A DNA stretch of 64,000 bases from Pontibacter sp. HSC-14F20 (GTDB lineage Bacteria; Bacteroidota; Bacteroidia; Cytophagales; Hymenobacteraceae): NCBI RefSeq assembly GCF_019599265.1, contig NZ_JAHZTC010000014.1, positions 1 to 64,000 of the forward strand, in the 5' to 3' direction. Made by a program: the position numbers and the translations under genes. Below are positions 42,957-53,014 of the stretch, one piece after another. The notes below the pieces were generated by a model that saw nothing but the letters and a program-made list of their open reading frames with translations, was not told where the DNA came from and made no database searches. Every line of letters starts with the position of its first letter. Position 1 is the first letter of the stretch.

Positions 42957-42990
42957 TAAAAAAGAAGGAGGACACTAAGTCCTCCTTCTT
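42957..42990 (-). terminator. terminator of nrdA (minus strand)
   Basis: On the minus strand a perfect 12-bp stem AAGAAGGAGGAC / GTCCTCCTTCTT (42962-42990) with a 5-base loop is followed by a T run. Confidence 0.9.
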
Positions 42991-42997
42991 CAGTTAT

Positions 42998-45376
42998 TTA
43001 TGATCCGCAAGCTTCGCAAGCGTCTGGGTTATCCAGTGAGCAGCTCATGTCGCTGCGATTCTGGTCCTGGTTGTAAACTGGCTCCAGGGTTTCAGCGGCT
43101 TGTTTCTCTACCGTGAACTTGATGGCGTCTACAGCGGCTTTAGTGCGCAGGTAGTACATACCTGTCTTTAGGCCCTTCTTCCAGGCGTGGAAGTGCATTG
43201 AGGTCAGCTTACCGAAGTTCACGTTCATTACGTGCAGGTTCAGTGACTGGCTCTGGCAGATGTAAGCACCACGGTCAGCACTCATATCGATTACGGTACG
43301 CTGGCTGATCTCCCATACTGTCTTATACAGGTCTTTGATGTTCTGCGGGATGTTGGGGATGTCCTGCACCGAGCCGTTGGCTGCGATAATGGCGTTCTTC
43401 ATCTTATCATTCCACAGACCCAGGCCAATCAGGTCTTTGAGCAGGTGCTTGTTCACCACCATGAACTCGCCTGAAAGCACGCGGCGCACATAGATGTTAG
43501 AAGTATAAGGTTCAAACGATTCGTTGTTGCCCAGGATCTGTGCAGTAGAGGCAGTAGGCATTGGAGCCAGCAACAGAGAGTTACGCACACCGTGCTTCAC
43601 TACTTCCTGACGCAGCTCTTCCCAATCCCAGCGGCCGCTGTCTGGTGTTACGCCCCACATATCAAACTGGAATTTACCCTCTGAAAGTGGAGAACCTTTA
43701 AACGTCTCGTAAGCTCCGTTCTTCTTGGCCAGATCTTTAGAAGCCGTCATGGCGGCGAAGTAGATCGTCTCGAAGATATCCTTGTTCAGGCCTTTGGCTT
43801 CGTCGCTTTCAAACGGCATACGCAGTGCAATGAAGGTATCGGCAAGTCCCTGCACACCCAATCCGATCGGACGGTGGCGCATGTTGGAATTGCGGGCTTC
43901 AGGTACCGGGTAGTAATTAATGTCGATCACCTTGTTCAGGTTCATCGTCACGTGGTAGGTCACATCAAACAGCTTCTGGTGGTCAAACACCTTGTGGCCA
44001 CTCTCCTCTTTCACGTAGCGAGGCAGTGCCAGCGAAGCCAGGTTACACACCGCTACTTCATCCTGACTGGTATACTCCATGATCTCGGTGCAGAGGTTGG
44101 AGCTCTTGATTGTACCCAGGTTCTGTTGGTTGCTCTTGCTGTTAGCCGCATCCTTATAGAGCATGTACGGCGTACCTGTCTCGATCTGAGACTCCAGTAC
44201 GGCAAACCACAGATCCTGTGCTTTCACCGTCTTGCGGGCACGGCCTTCGCGCTCGTACTTCTCGTACAGGCGCTCAAAGTCCTGTCCCCAGGTGTCGCCC
44301 AGGCCAGGTGCTTCGTTCGGGCAGAACAGGCTCCAGTCTCCGTTTTGCTCCACACGCTTCATGAACAGGTCTGGCGTCCAGAGGGCGTAGAACAGGTCGC
44401 GGGCGCGGTTTTCTTCTTTGCCGTGGTTCTTTTTCAGGTCCAGGAACTCAAAGATATCGGCATGCCATGGCTCCAGGTATATGGCGAAAGCGCCTTTGCG
44501 CTTGCCACCACCCTGGTCCACGTAGCGGGCAGTGTCGTTAAACACCTTCAGCATAGGTATAATACCGTTGCTTGTACCGTTGGTGCCTTTGATATAAGAG
44601 CCTGTTGCACGCACGTTGTGGATGCTAAGGCCGATACCACCGGCGCTCTGCGAGATCTGCGCGCATTGCTTCAGCGTATCGTAGATGCCTGGTATGCTGT
44701 CGTCCTGCATGGTGAGCAGGAAGCATGAGGACAGCTGCGGCTTTGGGGTGCCGGCATTGAATAATGTTGGTGTGGCGTGCGTAAACCACTTCTCAGACAT
44801 GAGATTATAAGTCTCGATGGCAGATTCGATGTCCTCCTTATGGATACCCACGGCCACACGCATCAACATATGCTGGGGGCGCTCCACGATCTTGCCATCA
44901 AGGCGAAGCAGGTATGAGCGCTCCAGCGTTTTGTATCCAAAATAATCGTAGTTGTAGTCCCGGTCGTAGATGATGGTCGAGTCCAGCGTAGCAGCGTGCT
45001 TGCGGATGATCTCATACACATCTTTGGCCAATAGAGAAGCGTTTTCACCCGTTTTTGGATCCTCGTAGGTATAGAGACGCTTCATGGTGTTGGAGAACGA
45101 CTTGCTCGTTACCTTATGCAGGCTCGAAATGGCTACACGCGCAGCCAGCACCGCATAGTCGGGGTGCTTGGTGGTGAGCGATGCAGCAGTTTCAGCCGCC
45201 AGGTTGTCCAGCTCAATGGTTGTTACGCCGTCGTAGATGCCGTCAATTACTTTCTTGGCTACCTCAATCGGCGACACATAGTCCATGTTCAGACCATAGC
45301 ACAGCTTCTCGATGCGTGCGGTAATTTTATCGAATTTGACGGATTCGCGTCTGCCGTCTCGTTTAACTACTAACAT
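42998..45376 (-). CDS. nrdA: ribonucleoside-diphosphate reductase, alpha subunit
   Basis: 792 residues. Class I large subunit. ATP-cone at the N-terminus ([23 protein letters not shown]). Catalytic region includes NLCTEIMEY (the N-x-C-x-E radical motif) and [19 protein letters not shown], with the PTPLFN-like [12 protein letters not shown]-terminal redox pair CEACGS. It is transcribed from nrdB toward a terminator at 42957. A 347-base gap separates it from nrdB, unusual for this operon. Confidence 0.96.
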   Translation of the reverse strand: MLVVKRDGRRESVKFDKITARIEKLCYGLNMDYVSPIEVAKKVIDGIYDGVTTIELDNLAAETAASLTTKHPDYAVLAARVAISSLHKVTSKSFSNTMKRLYTYEDPKTGENASLLAKDVYEIIRKHAATLDSTIIYDRDYNYDYFGYKTLERSYLLRLDGKIVERPQHMLMRVAVGIHKEDIESAIETYNLMSEKWFTHATPTLFNAGTPKPQLSSCFLLTMQDDSIPGIYDTLKQCAQISQSAGGIGLSIHNVRATGSYIKGTNGTSNGIIPMLKVFNDTARYVDQGGGKRKGAFAIYLEPWHADIFEFLDLKKNHGKEENRARDLFYALWTPDLFMKRVEQNGDWSLFCPNEAPGLGDTWGQDFERLYEKYEREGRARKTVKAQDLWFAVLESQIETGTPYMLYKDAANSKSNQQNLGTIKSSNLCTEIMEYTSQDEVAVCNLASLALPRYVKEESGHKVFDHQKLFDVTYHVTMNLNKVIDINYYPVPEARNSNMRHRPIGLGVQGLADTFIALRMPFESDEAKGLNKDIFETIYFAAMTASKDLAKKNGAYETFKGSPLSEGKFQFDMWGVTPDSGRWDWEELRQEVVKHGVRNSLLLAPMPTASTAQILGNNESFEPYTSNIYVRRVLSGEFMVVNKHLLKDLIGLGLWNDKMKNAIIAANGSVQDIPNIPQNIKDLYKTVWEISQRTVIDMSADRGAYICQSQSLNLHVMNVNFGKLTSMHFHAWKKGLKTGMYYLRTKAAVDAIKFTVEKQAAETLEPVYNQDQNRSDMSCSLDNPDACEACGS

Positions 45377-45723
45377 AGCGTATACATTTAGCGGGAGTCA
45401 AAAGCCCGGGTTTTTTATAAGGTATAGGTATAAGAGAGCCGCTACCGATGCAGCGGGTTGATACATGTTAATATTTTCATAGGGAAATACGCATGACTAT
45501 ACGTAATCCGTTGAAATACTATAGTTTAAAAGCTAAAGCCAATTGCTTTCACAGGTTTGGAGGCGAATGCCCCGTCTGGCGACCTTTGCCAGGTATAGAG
45601 TCCGGTTTGCAGGCATCGACGCGGTTGGCTGTACCTGCATCCGGATGGTAAGGTAATTCGGGAAGCAGCCGGACCGAGGCCCGGCGCCCTTTATTTCCTA
45701 AACTTACAAAGTAATTCAGATTG
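45377..45723 (-). ncRNA. GC-rich structured gap between nrdB and nrdA (candidate RNA element)
   Basis: The gap holds three GC-rich hairpins in a row, read on the minus strand: GCCGGGCC/GGTCCGGC (45685-45668); CCGG-GCAGG / CCTGC-CCGG (45644-45602); and CTGGC/GCCAG (45592-45576). The flanking part toward nrdA is AT-rich and holds a tandem AGGTATAGGTATA at 45420-45432. No ORF is credible. The compact folds suggest a cis-acting RNA or a mobile palindromic element; it fits no riboswitch class I can name from sequence. Confidence 0.45.
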
Positions 45724-46683
45724 TTAAAAGTCTTCGTCGAGCGAAAAAACGTTTTTGTCTTTGTCGCCCATCACGCCGGCTTTCTGGTACTCGCCCACGC
45801 GCTTCTCGAAGAAGTTGGTCTTGCCCTGCAGCGAAATCATCTCCATAAAGTCGAACGGGTTGGTGGCGTTGTAAAGTTTACTGCAACCCAATGACACAAG
45901 CAGACGGTCGGCCACAAACTCAATGTACTGGCTCATCAGCTTGGCGTTCATGCCGATCAGGTCAACCGGTAGTGCGTCCGTCACAAATTCCTTCTCAAAT
46001 TCTACGGCATCACGGATAATTTCGTGCACACGGCTTTCAGGCAGTTTTTCGTTCAGCATAGAATAGAGCAGGCAGGCGAAGTCGCAGTGCAGGCCTTCGT
46101 CGCGGGAGATCAGCTCGTTTGAGAAGGTAAGACCCGGCATCAGGCCACGCTTCTTGAGCCAGAAAATAGAGCAGAAAGAACCGGAGAAGAAAATACCTTC
46201 CACAGCCGCAAAAGCAATCAGGCGCTCCGTAAAATTCTCGCTGTTGATCCACTTCAGGGCCCACTCGCCTTTTTTCTTCACGCACGGCACCGTCTCTAGC
46301 GCATTGAACAGGTAGTCTTTCTCAGACTGCTTCTTTATATAGGTGTCGATCAGCAGCGAATAGGTTTCGGCGTGGATGTTCTCCATCATGATCTGGAAGC
46401 CATAGAAGCAGCGTGCCTCCGGAAGCTGCACTTCCTGCATGAAGTTAATCGCCAGGTTTTCGTTTACGATGCCATCTGAAGCGGCGAAAAAGGCCAGTAC
46501 GTGGCTGATAAAGTGGCGTTCGCCGTCGTTCAGGTTTTCCCAGTCCTTCTGGTCCTGCGACAGGTCGATCTCCTCGGCAGTCCAGAAACTGGCTTCTGCT
46601 TTCTTATACATCTGCCACACCTCGTCGTGCTGTATCGGGAATAAAACAAAGCGATTCGGGTTTTCTTGTAGTATTGGCTCCAT
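45724..46683 (-). CDS. nrdB: ribonucleoside-diphosphate reductase, beta subunit
   Basis: 319 residues, class I radical subunit. Iron ligands and radical site are intact: ENIHAETYS contains E, H and the tyrosyl-radical Tyr; EGIFFSGSF and [10 protein letters not shown] supply the second Glu/His set. A tyrosyl radical (class Ia-type) is predicted. Gene order is nrdB then nrdA, on the minus strand, driven by a promoter at 46800-46807. The first ATG ([12 protein letters not shown]) fits the family start. Confidence 0.96.
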   Translation of the reverse strand: MEPILQENPNRFVLFPIQHDEVWQMYKKAEASFWTAEEIDLSQDQKDWENLNDGERHFISHVLAFFAASDGIVNENLAINFMQEVQLPEARCFYGFQIMMENIHAETYSLLIDTYIKKQSEKDYLFNALETVPCVKKKGEWALKWINSENFTERLIAFAAVEGIFFSGSFCSIFWLKKRGLMPGLTFSNELISRDEGLHCDFACLLYSMLNEKLPESRVHEIIRDAVEFEKEFVTDALPVDLIGMNAKLMSQYIEFVADRLLVSLGCSKLYNATNPFDFMEMISLQGKTNFFEKRVGEYQKAGVMGDKDKNVFSLDEDF

Positions 46684-46799
46684 GCGCGTAAACTTTAATG
46701 TTATTTAAATTAACAGCGACACTTCGTTACTGTTTTATTAGATGTTAAACCTACCTGTCTGATCACCCTACGGGGAATGACCTTTGGGTAACAGGATTT

Positions 46800-46807
46800 C
46801 AAATATA
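46800..46807 (-). promoter_or_regulatory. -7 box of nrdBA
   Basis: Minus-strand TATATTTG is a perfect TAnnTTTG about 116 bases before the nrdB start. No perfect -33 element is seen. Confidence 0.6.
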
Positions 46808-46839
46808 GTGATAAGAACTTGAATTGGCGGGCTAAAGTT

Positions 46840-47261
46840 GTTCAATTTATTAACACTTTGTTAAGTGGTTGATTGTCTGAAAATTGAGCCGGAATTAACA
46901 GGCTTATTAACATGATGCCGTTAACATATATGATTGTTAAAATATAGTTAATTAAATATTAAATCATTGTTAAGTGCTGAAAAGTACAACCTAAGGGAGC
47001 CTGCTCAGGAGTTGGGGTTGATTTCGGCGGTGCAAAATCCAAATTTAGCTGCAGGAGCTATCTTCTTAAAGCTGAATTTTGTTTGGGTTTGGAAGCTGCT
47101 GTGGAAAACCCGTTTCTTGCGCTAATGAGTCAAGGCGCTGCGGACTAATGTGTTATGCGTGTTTTTGGAAGGTGCAAAATTACGGAGTGTAGATTTCAAC
47201 AGCGTTATCCACATGGTTGCCCATAAGCGCTGCAGAAACAGAAAGAATTAGAAAACAATGA
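46840..47261. other. AT-rich divergent gap with DnaA box (candidate replication origin)
   Basis: A 420-base ORF-free region between divergent nrdB and rplU. It has an AT-rich block (46845-46990) full of TTAAC/GTTAA words and a perfect DnaA box TTATCCACA at 47205-47213. TGTGGAAAA at 47100-47108 is one base from an inverted box. The left genes (nrdB, nrdA) and right genes (rplU, rpmA, metH) point away from it. An origin is possible; one perfect box is not proof. Confidence 0.4.
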
Positions 47262-47293
47262 TTTGCATATTAACTTTAAGTCCGCTAATTTTG
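47262..47293 (+). promoter_or_regulatory. rplU promoter (TTTG-N20-TAATTTTG)
   Basis: TTTG at 47262-47265 and TAATTTTG at 47286-47293, both perfect with 20-base spacing, ahead of rplU at 47330. Confidence 0.85.
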
Positions 47294-47329
47294 CAGACTT
47301 AAATTTTTTTAAATCATACATTGAAGCTG

Positions 47330-47638
47330 ATGTACGCAATTGTAGAAATCGCAGGTCAACAGACCAAAGTAGAGAGCGGTAAGTTCATCTACGCTAACAA
47401 GCTTTCCGGCAATGATGGTGACGCCGTGGAGTTCACCAATGTTCTTCTTACTGATGATAACGGCACTATTACTTTGGGTGCTCCTTTCGTTAGCGGTGTT
47501 AAAGTGGTTGGAAAAATCCTTGGCAACGTGAAAGGCGACAAAGTGATCGTTTTCAAAAAGAAGAGAAGAAAAGGCTATCGTAAAATGAATGGTCACCGCC
47601 AGCATTATACGAAAGTCCTGATCGAGAGCATTGGGTAA
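47330..47638 (+). CDS. rplU: 50S ribosomal protein L21
   Basis: 102 residues (MYAIVEIAGQQTKVESGKFI). The L21 pattern is complete, including KVVGKILGNVKGDKVIVFKKKRR and GYRKMNGHRQHYTKVLI. The ATG at 47330 is preferred over a TTG at 47321. It is followed by rpmA, the conserved L21-L27 pair, under the promoter at 47262. Confidence 0.97.
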   Translation: MYAIVEIAGQQTKVESGKFIYANKLSGNDGDAVEFTNVLLTDDNGTITLGAPFVSGVKVVGKILGNVKGDKVIVFKKKRRKGYRKMNGHRQHYTKVLIESIG

Positions 47639-47713
47639 GCAGTAAGAGGAAATTAATCGTAAAATCTTTTCGGGTTGGAGTCACTACTGACCTGAACTAA
47701 ATAGTAAAAGAAA

Positions 47714-47983
47714 ATGGCACACAAAAAAGGAGCTGGTAGTTCTAATAACGGCCGCGAGTCACATTCAAAACGACTTGGTGTTAAGATTTACGGTGGTCAG
47801 GACATCATCGCAGGTAACATCATTGTAAGACAAAGAGGTACTGCACACCACCCAGGTAACAACGTGGGTATGGGCAAAGACCACACACTCTTCGCTATGA
47901 CTGACGGTGTAGTTCAATTCAAAAAAGGCGTTAAGAACCGTTCTTACGTTTCTGTAATTCCTAAAGTAGAAGCTGAAGCGTAA
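47714..47983 (+). CDS. rpmA: 50S ribosomal protein L27
   Basis: 89 residues ([20 protein letters not shown]). L27 pattern intact, with [29 protein letters not shown] and [13 protein letters not shown]. The mature N-terminus reaches the peptidyl-transferase centre. The gene pairs with rplU and ends before a strong bidirectional terminator. Confidence 0.97.
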   Translation: MAHKKGAGSSNNGRESHSKRLGVKIYGGQDIIAGNIIVRQRGTAHHPGNNVGMGKDHTLFAMTDGVVQFKKGVKNRSYVSVIPKVEAEA

Positions 47984-48021
47984 GCTTTACAGCCTATACT
48001 GCCACCTGCGGGTGGAAGAAT

Positions 48022-48055
48022 AAAAAAGGGGTGCCCACGGCATCCCTTTTTTATT
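48022..48055. terminator. bidirectional terminator after rpmA
   Basis: A 14-bp stem (48022-48035 / 48039-48052) with one G-U pair, including AAAAAAGGG and CCCTTTTTT, around a 3-base loop. It separates the convergent rpmA and DoxX-like genes. Confidence 0.9.
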
Positions 48056-48057
48056 TG

Positions 48058-48696
48058 CTATACTTTTTGCCTCGGGGTAGGTATGGCTTCGGCTTCAGGT
48101 ATAGCCGGGGGCGCTATTGTTTGCTTTCCTGCCCGGCCGCCGTTCCAGTAGGTATAGAGCCCGGTAGCTATACCTGCCCCACAAAGTAAATAAGCAGCAG
48201 TCTGGCTTTGGAAAGAAAGCGGTACGCTGCATAGCACCAGGCTAAGGCCCGACAGCCAGATCAAACCATAGCGTATAGGCGAGTGGGCTGTAGTTGCATA
48301 ATTCGTTCTGACTCCGAGCAGATGCAGAAGTTTGGGGGCTTCCGCTGCCAGCAGTGCGAGGTTCAGCAAAAGGAAAAAGGCCAGTACATAGGGCGTGCCT
48401 TTCCAGACCTGCGATATAGTAACCAGCAGGATGTTCAGCAACATGGGGAGCAGGGCGATGGCGCCAAGCGTGCGGTATCGGAGCGTCAACAGCATAAACC
48501 CTACCACAATCTGGGAGTAGGCGATGAAGCGGGCGAAGAGCCCTAAGCCGAACTCCGCCAGTTTCTCCTCCAGCCATACCGGCCCGATCAGGCCAGGGAA
48601 CCGGTGCTCGTAGAAGATCTTCGCCATACCTGCCGTGAAGAAGATAAGCCCCAGGAAAACGCTGATGCCATTGAGCGTGAATGTTTTGAAGTTCAT
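48058..48696 (-). CDS. DoxX-like membrane protein
   Basis: 212 residues. Four to six hydrophobic segments, beginning SVFLGLIFFTAGMAKIFYEHRFPG, where GLIFFTAGMAKI is the DoxX/MauE-like motif. It continues with YSQIVVGFMLLTLRYRTLGAIALLPML and VLAFFLLLNLALLAA. The C-terminal tail is Pro/Glu-rich (PPAIPEAEAIPTPRQKV). Function is unclear; DoxX-like proteins take part in membrane redox or quinone-linked chemistry. Confidence 0.75.
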   Translation of the reverse strand: MNFKTFTLNGISVFLGLIFFTAGMAKIFYEHRFPGLIGPVWLEEKLAEFGLGLFARFIAYSQIVVGFMLLTLRYRTLGAIALLPMLLNILLVTISQVWKGTPYVLAFFLLLNLALLAAEAPKLLHLLGVRTNYATTAHSPIRYGLIWLSGLSLVLCSVPLSFQSQTAAYLLCGAGIATGLYTYWNGGRAGKQTIAPPAIPEAEAIPTPRQKV

Positions 48697-48938
48697 GTAT
48701 ATACCTGCTAAGCTGCTCTGAGTCCTTAAGATATTGTCTTTAATTAAACCAACATAAAGTATTATACTAACCGGCTAAATGTGCAGACGATCGGGCTATA
48801 CCTGAGGCGGAAGCAAGGGGGCTTGGTGAAGCATCTGATCAGGGGAAAATTCTTTTCAGTATACGGCAACATACCTGCATAAGGCCCGTATACCTAGATA
48901 TAAAGAGTTATAGAGTGAAAACAATTAAACTCTTTTAG

Positions 48939-48972
48939 GAAAGGGACACTTCTGGTGTCCCTTTCTGTTTTT
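48939..48972 (+). terminator. orphan terminator upstream of metH leader
   Basis: Perfect 11-bp stem GAAAGGGACAC (48939-48949) / GTGTCCCTTTC (48955-48965) with a 5-base loop and a T-rich tail. No plus-strand gene precedes it within 950 bases; the last one, rpmA, already has its own terminator at 48022. Confidence 0.85.
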
Positions 48973-49078
48973 ATACCTTTTGTACAGTTCAGTACACCCC
49001 CCACATCTGCCCGATAACTTCCTATTCTTAGGCAACAAAAATTCGTGGTTTTCGGATAAGTATGTATCTTTACAGCTT

Positions 49079-49186
49079 CTTATCAAGAAAGACCGAGGGA
49101 CAGGGCCCTATGACGTCTTAGCAACCTTGTACCAGCTTGGTGCTAATTCCCTTCTCAGCCATACCTTGGCCGGGAAAAGATAAGAG
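49079..49186 (+). promoter_or_regulatory. SAM-I (S-box) riboswitch of metH-metF
   Basis: P1 is CTTATC (49079-49084) / GATAAG (49179-49184). Between them the sequence AGACCGAGGGACAGGGCCC, then GCAACC, and GGTGCTAATTCC follows the S-box consensus closely. SAM binding to this fold represses methionine genes. The metH start (49257) lies 73 bases downstream; a hairpin there (about 49202-49253) ends at the ribosome-binding site, which suggests control of translation. TATCTTTA at 49065-49072 is a near-consensus -7 box. Confidence 0.93.
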
Positions 49187-49201
49187 AGTATACCTACCTC
49201 A

Positions 49202-49253
49202 GGGTGTCCTTCTTGATAAGCGCTTATGTAGACTTAACCAAGAGGGGAACACC
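49202..49253 (+). promoter_or_regulatory. expression-platform hairpin of the metH riboswitch
   Basis: GGGTGTCCTTCTTG (49202-49215) can pair with CAAGAGGGGAACACC (49239-49253) directly before the ATG at 49257. The loop region contains GATAAG (49215-49220), a second copy of the P1 right strand, and CTTAT (49223-49227), which could compete with P1 for pairing. No T-run follows, so control of initiation is more likely than termination. Confidence 0.6.
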
Positions 49254-49256
49254 GAA

Positions 49257-52200
49257 ATGACCAAATCACATCCGATCCATACTTTGTTGCAGGAGCGCGT
49301 GCTCGTGCTCGATGGCGCCATGGGTACCATGATCCAGCGTTACCAACTCTCCGAAGCCGATTTCCGCGGCGAGCGTTTTAAGGATCATCCGTCTGACCTG
49401 AAGGGCAACAACGACCTGCTCTCCATCACGCGTCCGGATATCATCAGCGCCATTCATACCGAGTATCTGGAGGCCGGTGCCGATATCATCGAGACGAATA
49501 CCTTCAGCGGTACTAGCATCGCGATGGCGGATTATGGCTTGGAGCATGTGGTGTATGAGATAAACTACGAGTCGGCGAAGATAGCCCGTGAGGCGGCGAA
49601 TGAAGCGGAAGCAAAAAACCCTGCGCACAAGCGCTTCGTAGCCGGCGCCATCGGTCCGACCAACCGCACGGCCTCGCTCTCCCCGGATGTGAACAACCCC
49701 GGTTTCCGCGCCATCACTTTTGACCAGTTGGTGGAAGCTTACTACGAACAGGTACGCGGCCTGGTGGACGGCGGTGCAGACTTGCTGTTGGTGGAAACTG
49801 TGTTTGATACGCTCAACTGCAAAGCCGCACTTTTTGCTATTCAGCAGTATGTAAATGATGGCGGCAAAGAACTCCCCATTATGGTATCTGGTACCATCAC
49901 CGATGCCAGCGGACGTACCTTATCCGGGCAGACGGTAGAGGCTTTCTGGAACTCGATCTCGCATGCGCCTATCCTAAGCGTGGGCTTTAACTGTGCCCTG
50001 GGGGCGCGTCAGCTTAAGACGCACATTCAGGAGCTCTCCCGCATTTCGGACTGTTACATCAGCGCCTACCCGAATGCTGGTCTGCCGAACGCCTTTGGCG
50101 GCTACGACGAGACAGCCGAGCAGATGGGCGCTATTGTAGAGGAATATCTGAAGGAAGGGCTGGTGAACGTACTGGGTGGTTGTTGTGGCACGACGCCCGT
50201 ACACGTTAAAGTAATCGCAGACCTGGTGCGCAGGTATAAACCGCACGTTCCCACTCCCGTAGCCCCCCTTCCCCGCTACAGCGGCCTCGAGCCCCTCACC
50301 ATCACCTCTGATACCCTTTTCGTGAACGTCGGCGAACGCACCAACGTCACCGGCTCCAAAAAATTCTCCCGCCTGATCGTTGATGGCAAATTTGAAGAAG
50401 CCCTCTCAGTTGCCCGTCAGCAAGTGGAAGGCGGTGCCCAGATCATTGACGTGAACATGGACGAAGGTATGCTTGATTCGGAGCAGGCCATGACCGACTT
50501 CCTCCACCTGATCGCCTCCGAACCCGACATTGCCAAACTGCCCATTATGATTGATTCTTCGAAATGGAGTGTGATAGAGGCGGGGCTGAAATGCGTGCAG
50601 GGTAAATCGATCGTTAACTCTATCAGCTTAAAAGAAGGAGAAGAAGCTTTTAAAAGACTTGCACGCAAAGTACGCCAGTATGGCGCTGCCGTGGTGGTGA
50701 TGGCATTTGATGAAACAGGTCAGGCCGATACGCTGGAGCGTAGAAAAGAGATTTGCGAACGCTCTTACCGCATCCTGGTGGACGAAGTAGGCTTCCCGCC
50801 GCAGGACATTATTTTCGACCCGAACATCCTGGCCATCGCCACAGGTATAGAGGAGCACAACAACTATGCGGTTGATTACATTGAAGTAGTAAAATGGATC
50901 AAGGCCAACCTGCCGCATGCGCAGATAAGCGGGGGCGTGAGTAACCTCTCCTTCTCCTTCCGTGGCAATGATCTGGTGCGCCAGGCCATGCACACCGTGT
51001 TCCTCTACCACGCCGTGCAGGCAGGGATGGACATGGGCATCGTGAACGCCGGCATGCTGGGCGTGTACAGCGAAATTCCGGCTGAACTGCGCGACCTGAT
51101 CGAAGATGTGATCTTCAACCGCCATCCGGACGCAACCGAAAAGCTGGTGACCTACGCGGAAACCATCAAAGGCAAAGGTAAAACAGCCACTGCCGCTGAT
51201 AACTCCTGGCGTGGGGCGCCGGTGGAGGAGCGTCTGAAACATGCGCTGGTAAAAGGCATCGTCGATTTTATCGACGAAGACACCGAAGAGGCGCGTCAGC
51301 AGGCAACTAAAACCCTGGATGTGATCGAGGGACCCTTGATGGCAGGTATGTCGGTGGTAGGCGATCTGTTTGGTGCCGGCAAAATGTTTCTGCCGCAGGT
51401 GGTGAAGAGTGCCCGCGTGATGAAAAAATCCGTGGCGTACCTGCTGCCCTTTATGGAAAAAGAAAAGCTGGCGTCCGACACCTCAAAGTCAACGGCAGGC
51501 ACAATACTGATGGCCACCGTGAAAGGCGACGTCCACGACATTGGTAAAAACATCGTGGGCGTGGTGCTGGCCTGCAATAATTACGAAGTGATCGACCTGG
51601 GCGTGATGGTGCAGCTGGATAAGATCCTGGCAGAAGCCGAAGCGCATCAGGTAGACATCATCGGCCTGAGCGGGCTGATTACCCCTTCGCTGGACGAGAT
51701 GGTATACGTAGCGCAGGAGATGGAGCGCCGCGGCATGAAGATCCCGCTCCTGATTGGGGGAGCCACTACGTCGCGGGTGCACACAGCTGTGAAGATCGCG
51801 CCGCAGTACAGCGGCCCGGTGATACACGTGCATGATGCCTCGCGCAGTGTGACGGTGGTGAGTATCCTGCTCAGCAGCGAGCGCGACACTTATATCGCTG
51901 AAATCAGAGCCGAATACGAAAAGCTGCGCGAAGACCACCTGAATCGAACGAAAGACCGAGCCTTTGCCAGTATAGCAGAGGCCCGCGCCAATAAGTATAA
52001 AGTAGATTGGGCGGCAACGGAGGTTGCCAGGCCAAGCTTTACCGGCAACAAGGTATACACCAACTACCCGCTGCAGGAAATCATCCCTTACATCGACTGG
52101 ACGCCTTTCTTCCATACCTGGGAGCTCAAGCGGCAGTACCCGAAAATCCTGAACGATCCGGAGCTGGGTGTGGAAGCCACCAAGCTGTTTGCCGACGCAC

Positions 52201-52967
52201 AGGCCATGCTGCAGGAGATCGTAGGCAAGCAATTGCTCGAGGCCCGCGCCGTGGTGGGCTTCTACCCCGCCAACGTGGAGGCCGACGATACCATCGAGGT
52301 ATATACCGATGATTCACGTGAAAACGTGCTGACGGAATTCCATACCTTACGACAGCAGGGCAAGAAAGGAGCGAATGTGCCGAACCTGTCCTTCTCCGAT
52401 TTCTTGGCCCCGAAAGAAACAGATATAGCCGATTACATTGGCGGCTTTGTCGTATCGTCTGGTTTTGGCATCGAGAGGCTCCTGGAGCAGTACGAAGCCG
52501 AGCACGACGATTACAAATCCATCATGGTGAAAGCGCTGGCTGATAGATTAGCCGAAGCCTTTGCCGAACTGATGCACTTGAAAGTGCGAAAAGAACTGTG
52601 GGGCTACGCGGCAGACGAGCAGCTGGATAACGAAGGGCTGATCAAAGAGCAATACAAAGGTATACGCCCTGCCCCTGGCTACCCGGGCTGCCCCGACCAC
52701 ACCGAGAAGATCACGCTGTTCAACTTACTGAAGGCAGAAGAAACCGGTGTGATCCTGACGGAGAACCTGGCCATGCATCCGGCATCCTCGGTAAGCGGGC
52801 TGTACTTCTCCCACCCGGATTCCCGCTACTTCGGCCTCGGCAAAATCGGCGAAGACCAGGTAGCCGACCTTGCGCGGCGCAAAGGTATGGCCAAAGAGGA
52901 ACTGGAGCGCTGGCTCTCTCCAAACCTGAACTACGAGCCAAAGCCGGTAGCGCAGCAGGCGGTGTAG
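49257..52967 (+). CDS. metH: cobalamin-dependent methionine synthase
   Basis: 1236 residues, full length. Domains in order: homocysteine-binding (residues 1-330; GFNCALG and GGCCGTTP carry the zinc Cys residues), folate-binding (about 350-620; [14 protein letters not shown]), B12 cap and B12-binding (about 640-890; the axial-His motif [10 protein letters not shown] at about 757), and activation/SAM-binding (about 900-1236). It transfers a methyl group from 5-methyl-THF to homocysteine. The start at 49257 follows the riboswitch; an ATG at 49137 lies inside the aptamer and is rejected. Confidence 0.97.
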   Translation: MTKSHPIHTLLQERVLVLDGAMGTMIQRYQLSEADFRGERFKDHPSDLKGNNDLLSITRPDIISAIHTEYLEAGADIIETNTFSGTSIAMADYGLEHVVYEINYESAKIAREAANEAEAKNPAHKRFVAGAIGPTNRTASLSPDVNNPGFRAITFDQLVEAYYEQVRGLVDGGADLLLVETVFDTLNCKAALFAIQQYVNDGGKELPIMVSGTITDASGRTLSGQTVEAFWNSISHAPILSVGFNCALGARQLKTHIQELSRISDCYISAYPNAGLPNAFGGYDETAEQMGAIVEEYLKEGLVNVLGGCCGTTPVHVKVIADLVRRYKPHVPTPVAPLPRYSGLEPLTITSDTLFVNVGERTNVTGSKKFSRLIVDGKFEEALSVARQQVEGGAQIIDVNMDEGMLDSEQAMTDFLHLIASEPDIAKLPIMIDSSKWSVIEAGLKCVQGKSIVNSISLKEGEEAFKRLARKVRQYGAAVVVMAFDETGQADTLERRKEICERSYRILVDEVGFPPQDIIFDPNILAIATGIEEHNNYAVDYIEVVKWIKANLPHAQISGGVSNLSFSFRGNDLVRQAMHTVFLYHAVQAGMDMGIVNAGMLGVYSEIPAELRDLIEDVIFNRHPDATEKLVTYAETIKGKGKTATAADNSWRGAPVEERLKHALVKGIVDFIDEDTEEARQQATKTLDVIEGPLMAGMSVVGDLFGAGKMFLPQVVKSARVMKKSVAYLLPFMEKEKLASDTSKSTAGTILMATVKGDVHDIGKNIVGVVLACNNYEVIDLGVMVQLDKILAEAEAHQVDIIGLSGLITPSLDEMVYVAQEMERRGMKIPLLIGGATTSRVHTAVKIAPQYSGPVIHVHDASRSVTVVSILLSSERDTYIAEIRAEYEKLREDHLNRTKDRAFASIAEARANKYKVDWAATEVARPSFTGNKVYTNYPLQEIIPYIDWTPFFHTWELKRQYPKILNDPELGVEATKLFADAQAMLQEIVGKQLLEARAVVGFYPANVEADDTIEVYTDDSRENVLTEFHTLRQQGKKGANVPNLSFSDFLAPKETDIADYIGGFVVSSGFGIERLLEQYEAEHDDYKSIMVKALADRLAEAFAELMHLKVRKELWGYAADEQLDNEGLIKEQYKGIRPAPGYPGCPDHTEKITLFNLLKAEETGVILTENLAMHPASSVSGLYFSHPDSRYFGLGKIGEDQVADLARRKGMAKEELERWLSPNLNYEPKPVAQQAV

Positions 52968-53014
52968 TACTCAAACCATTTAACAATACAGCAATTTAAC
53001 AATTCAGCTATACC

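Noticed and set aside
49137..49256. Upstream in-frame ATG for metH
   Set aside because: The segment is the 3' half of the SAM-I aptamer; the family start fits 49257.
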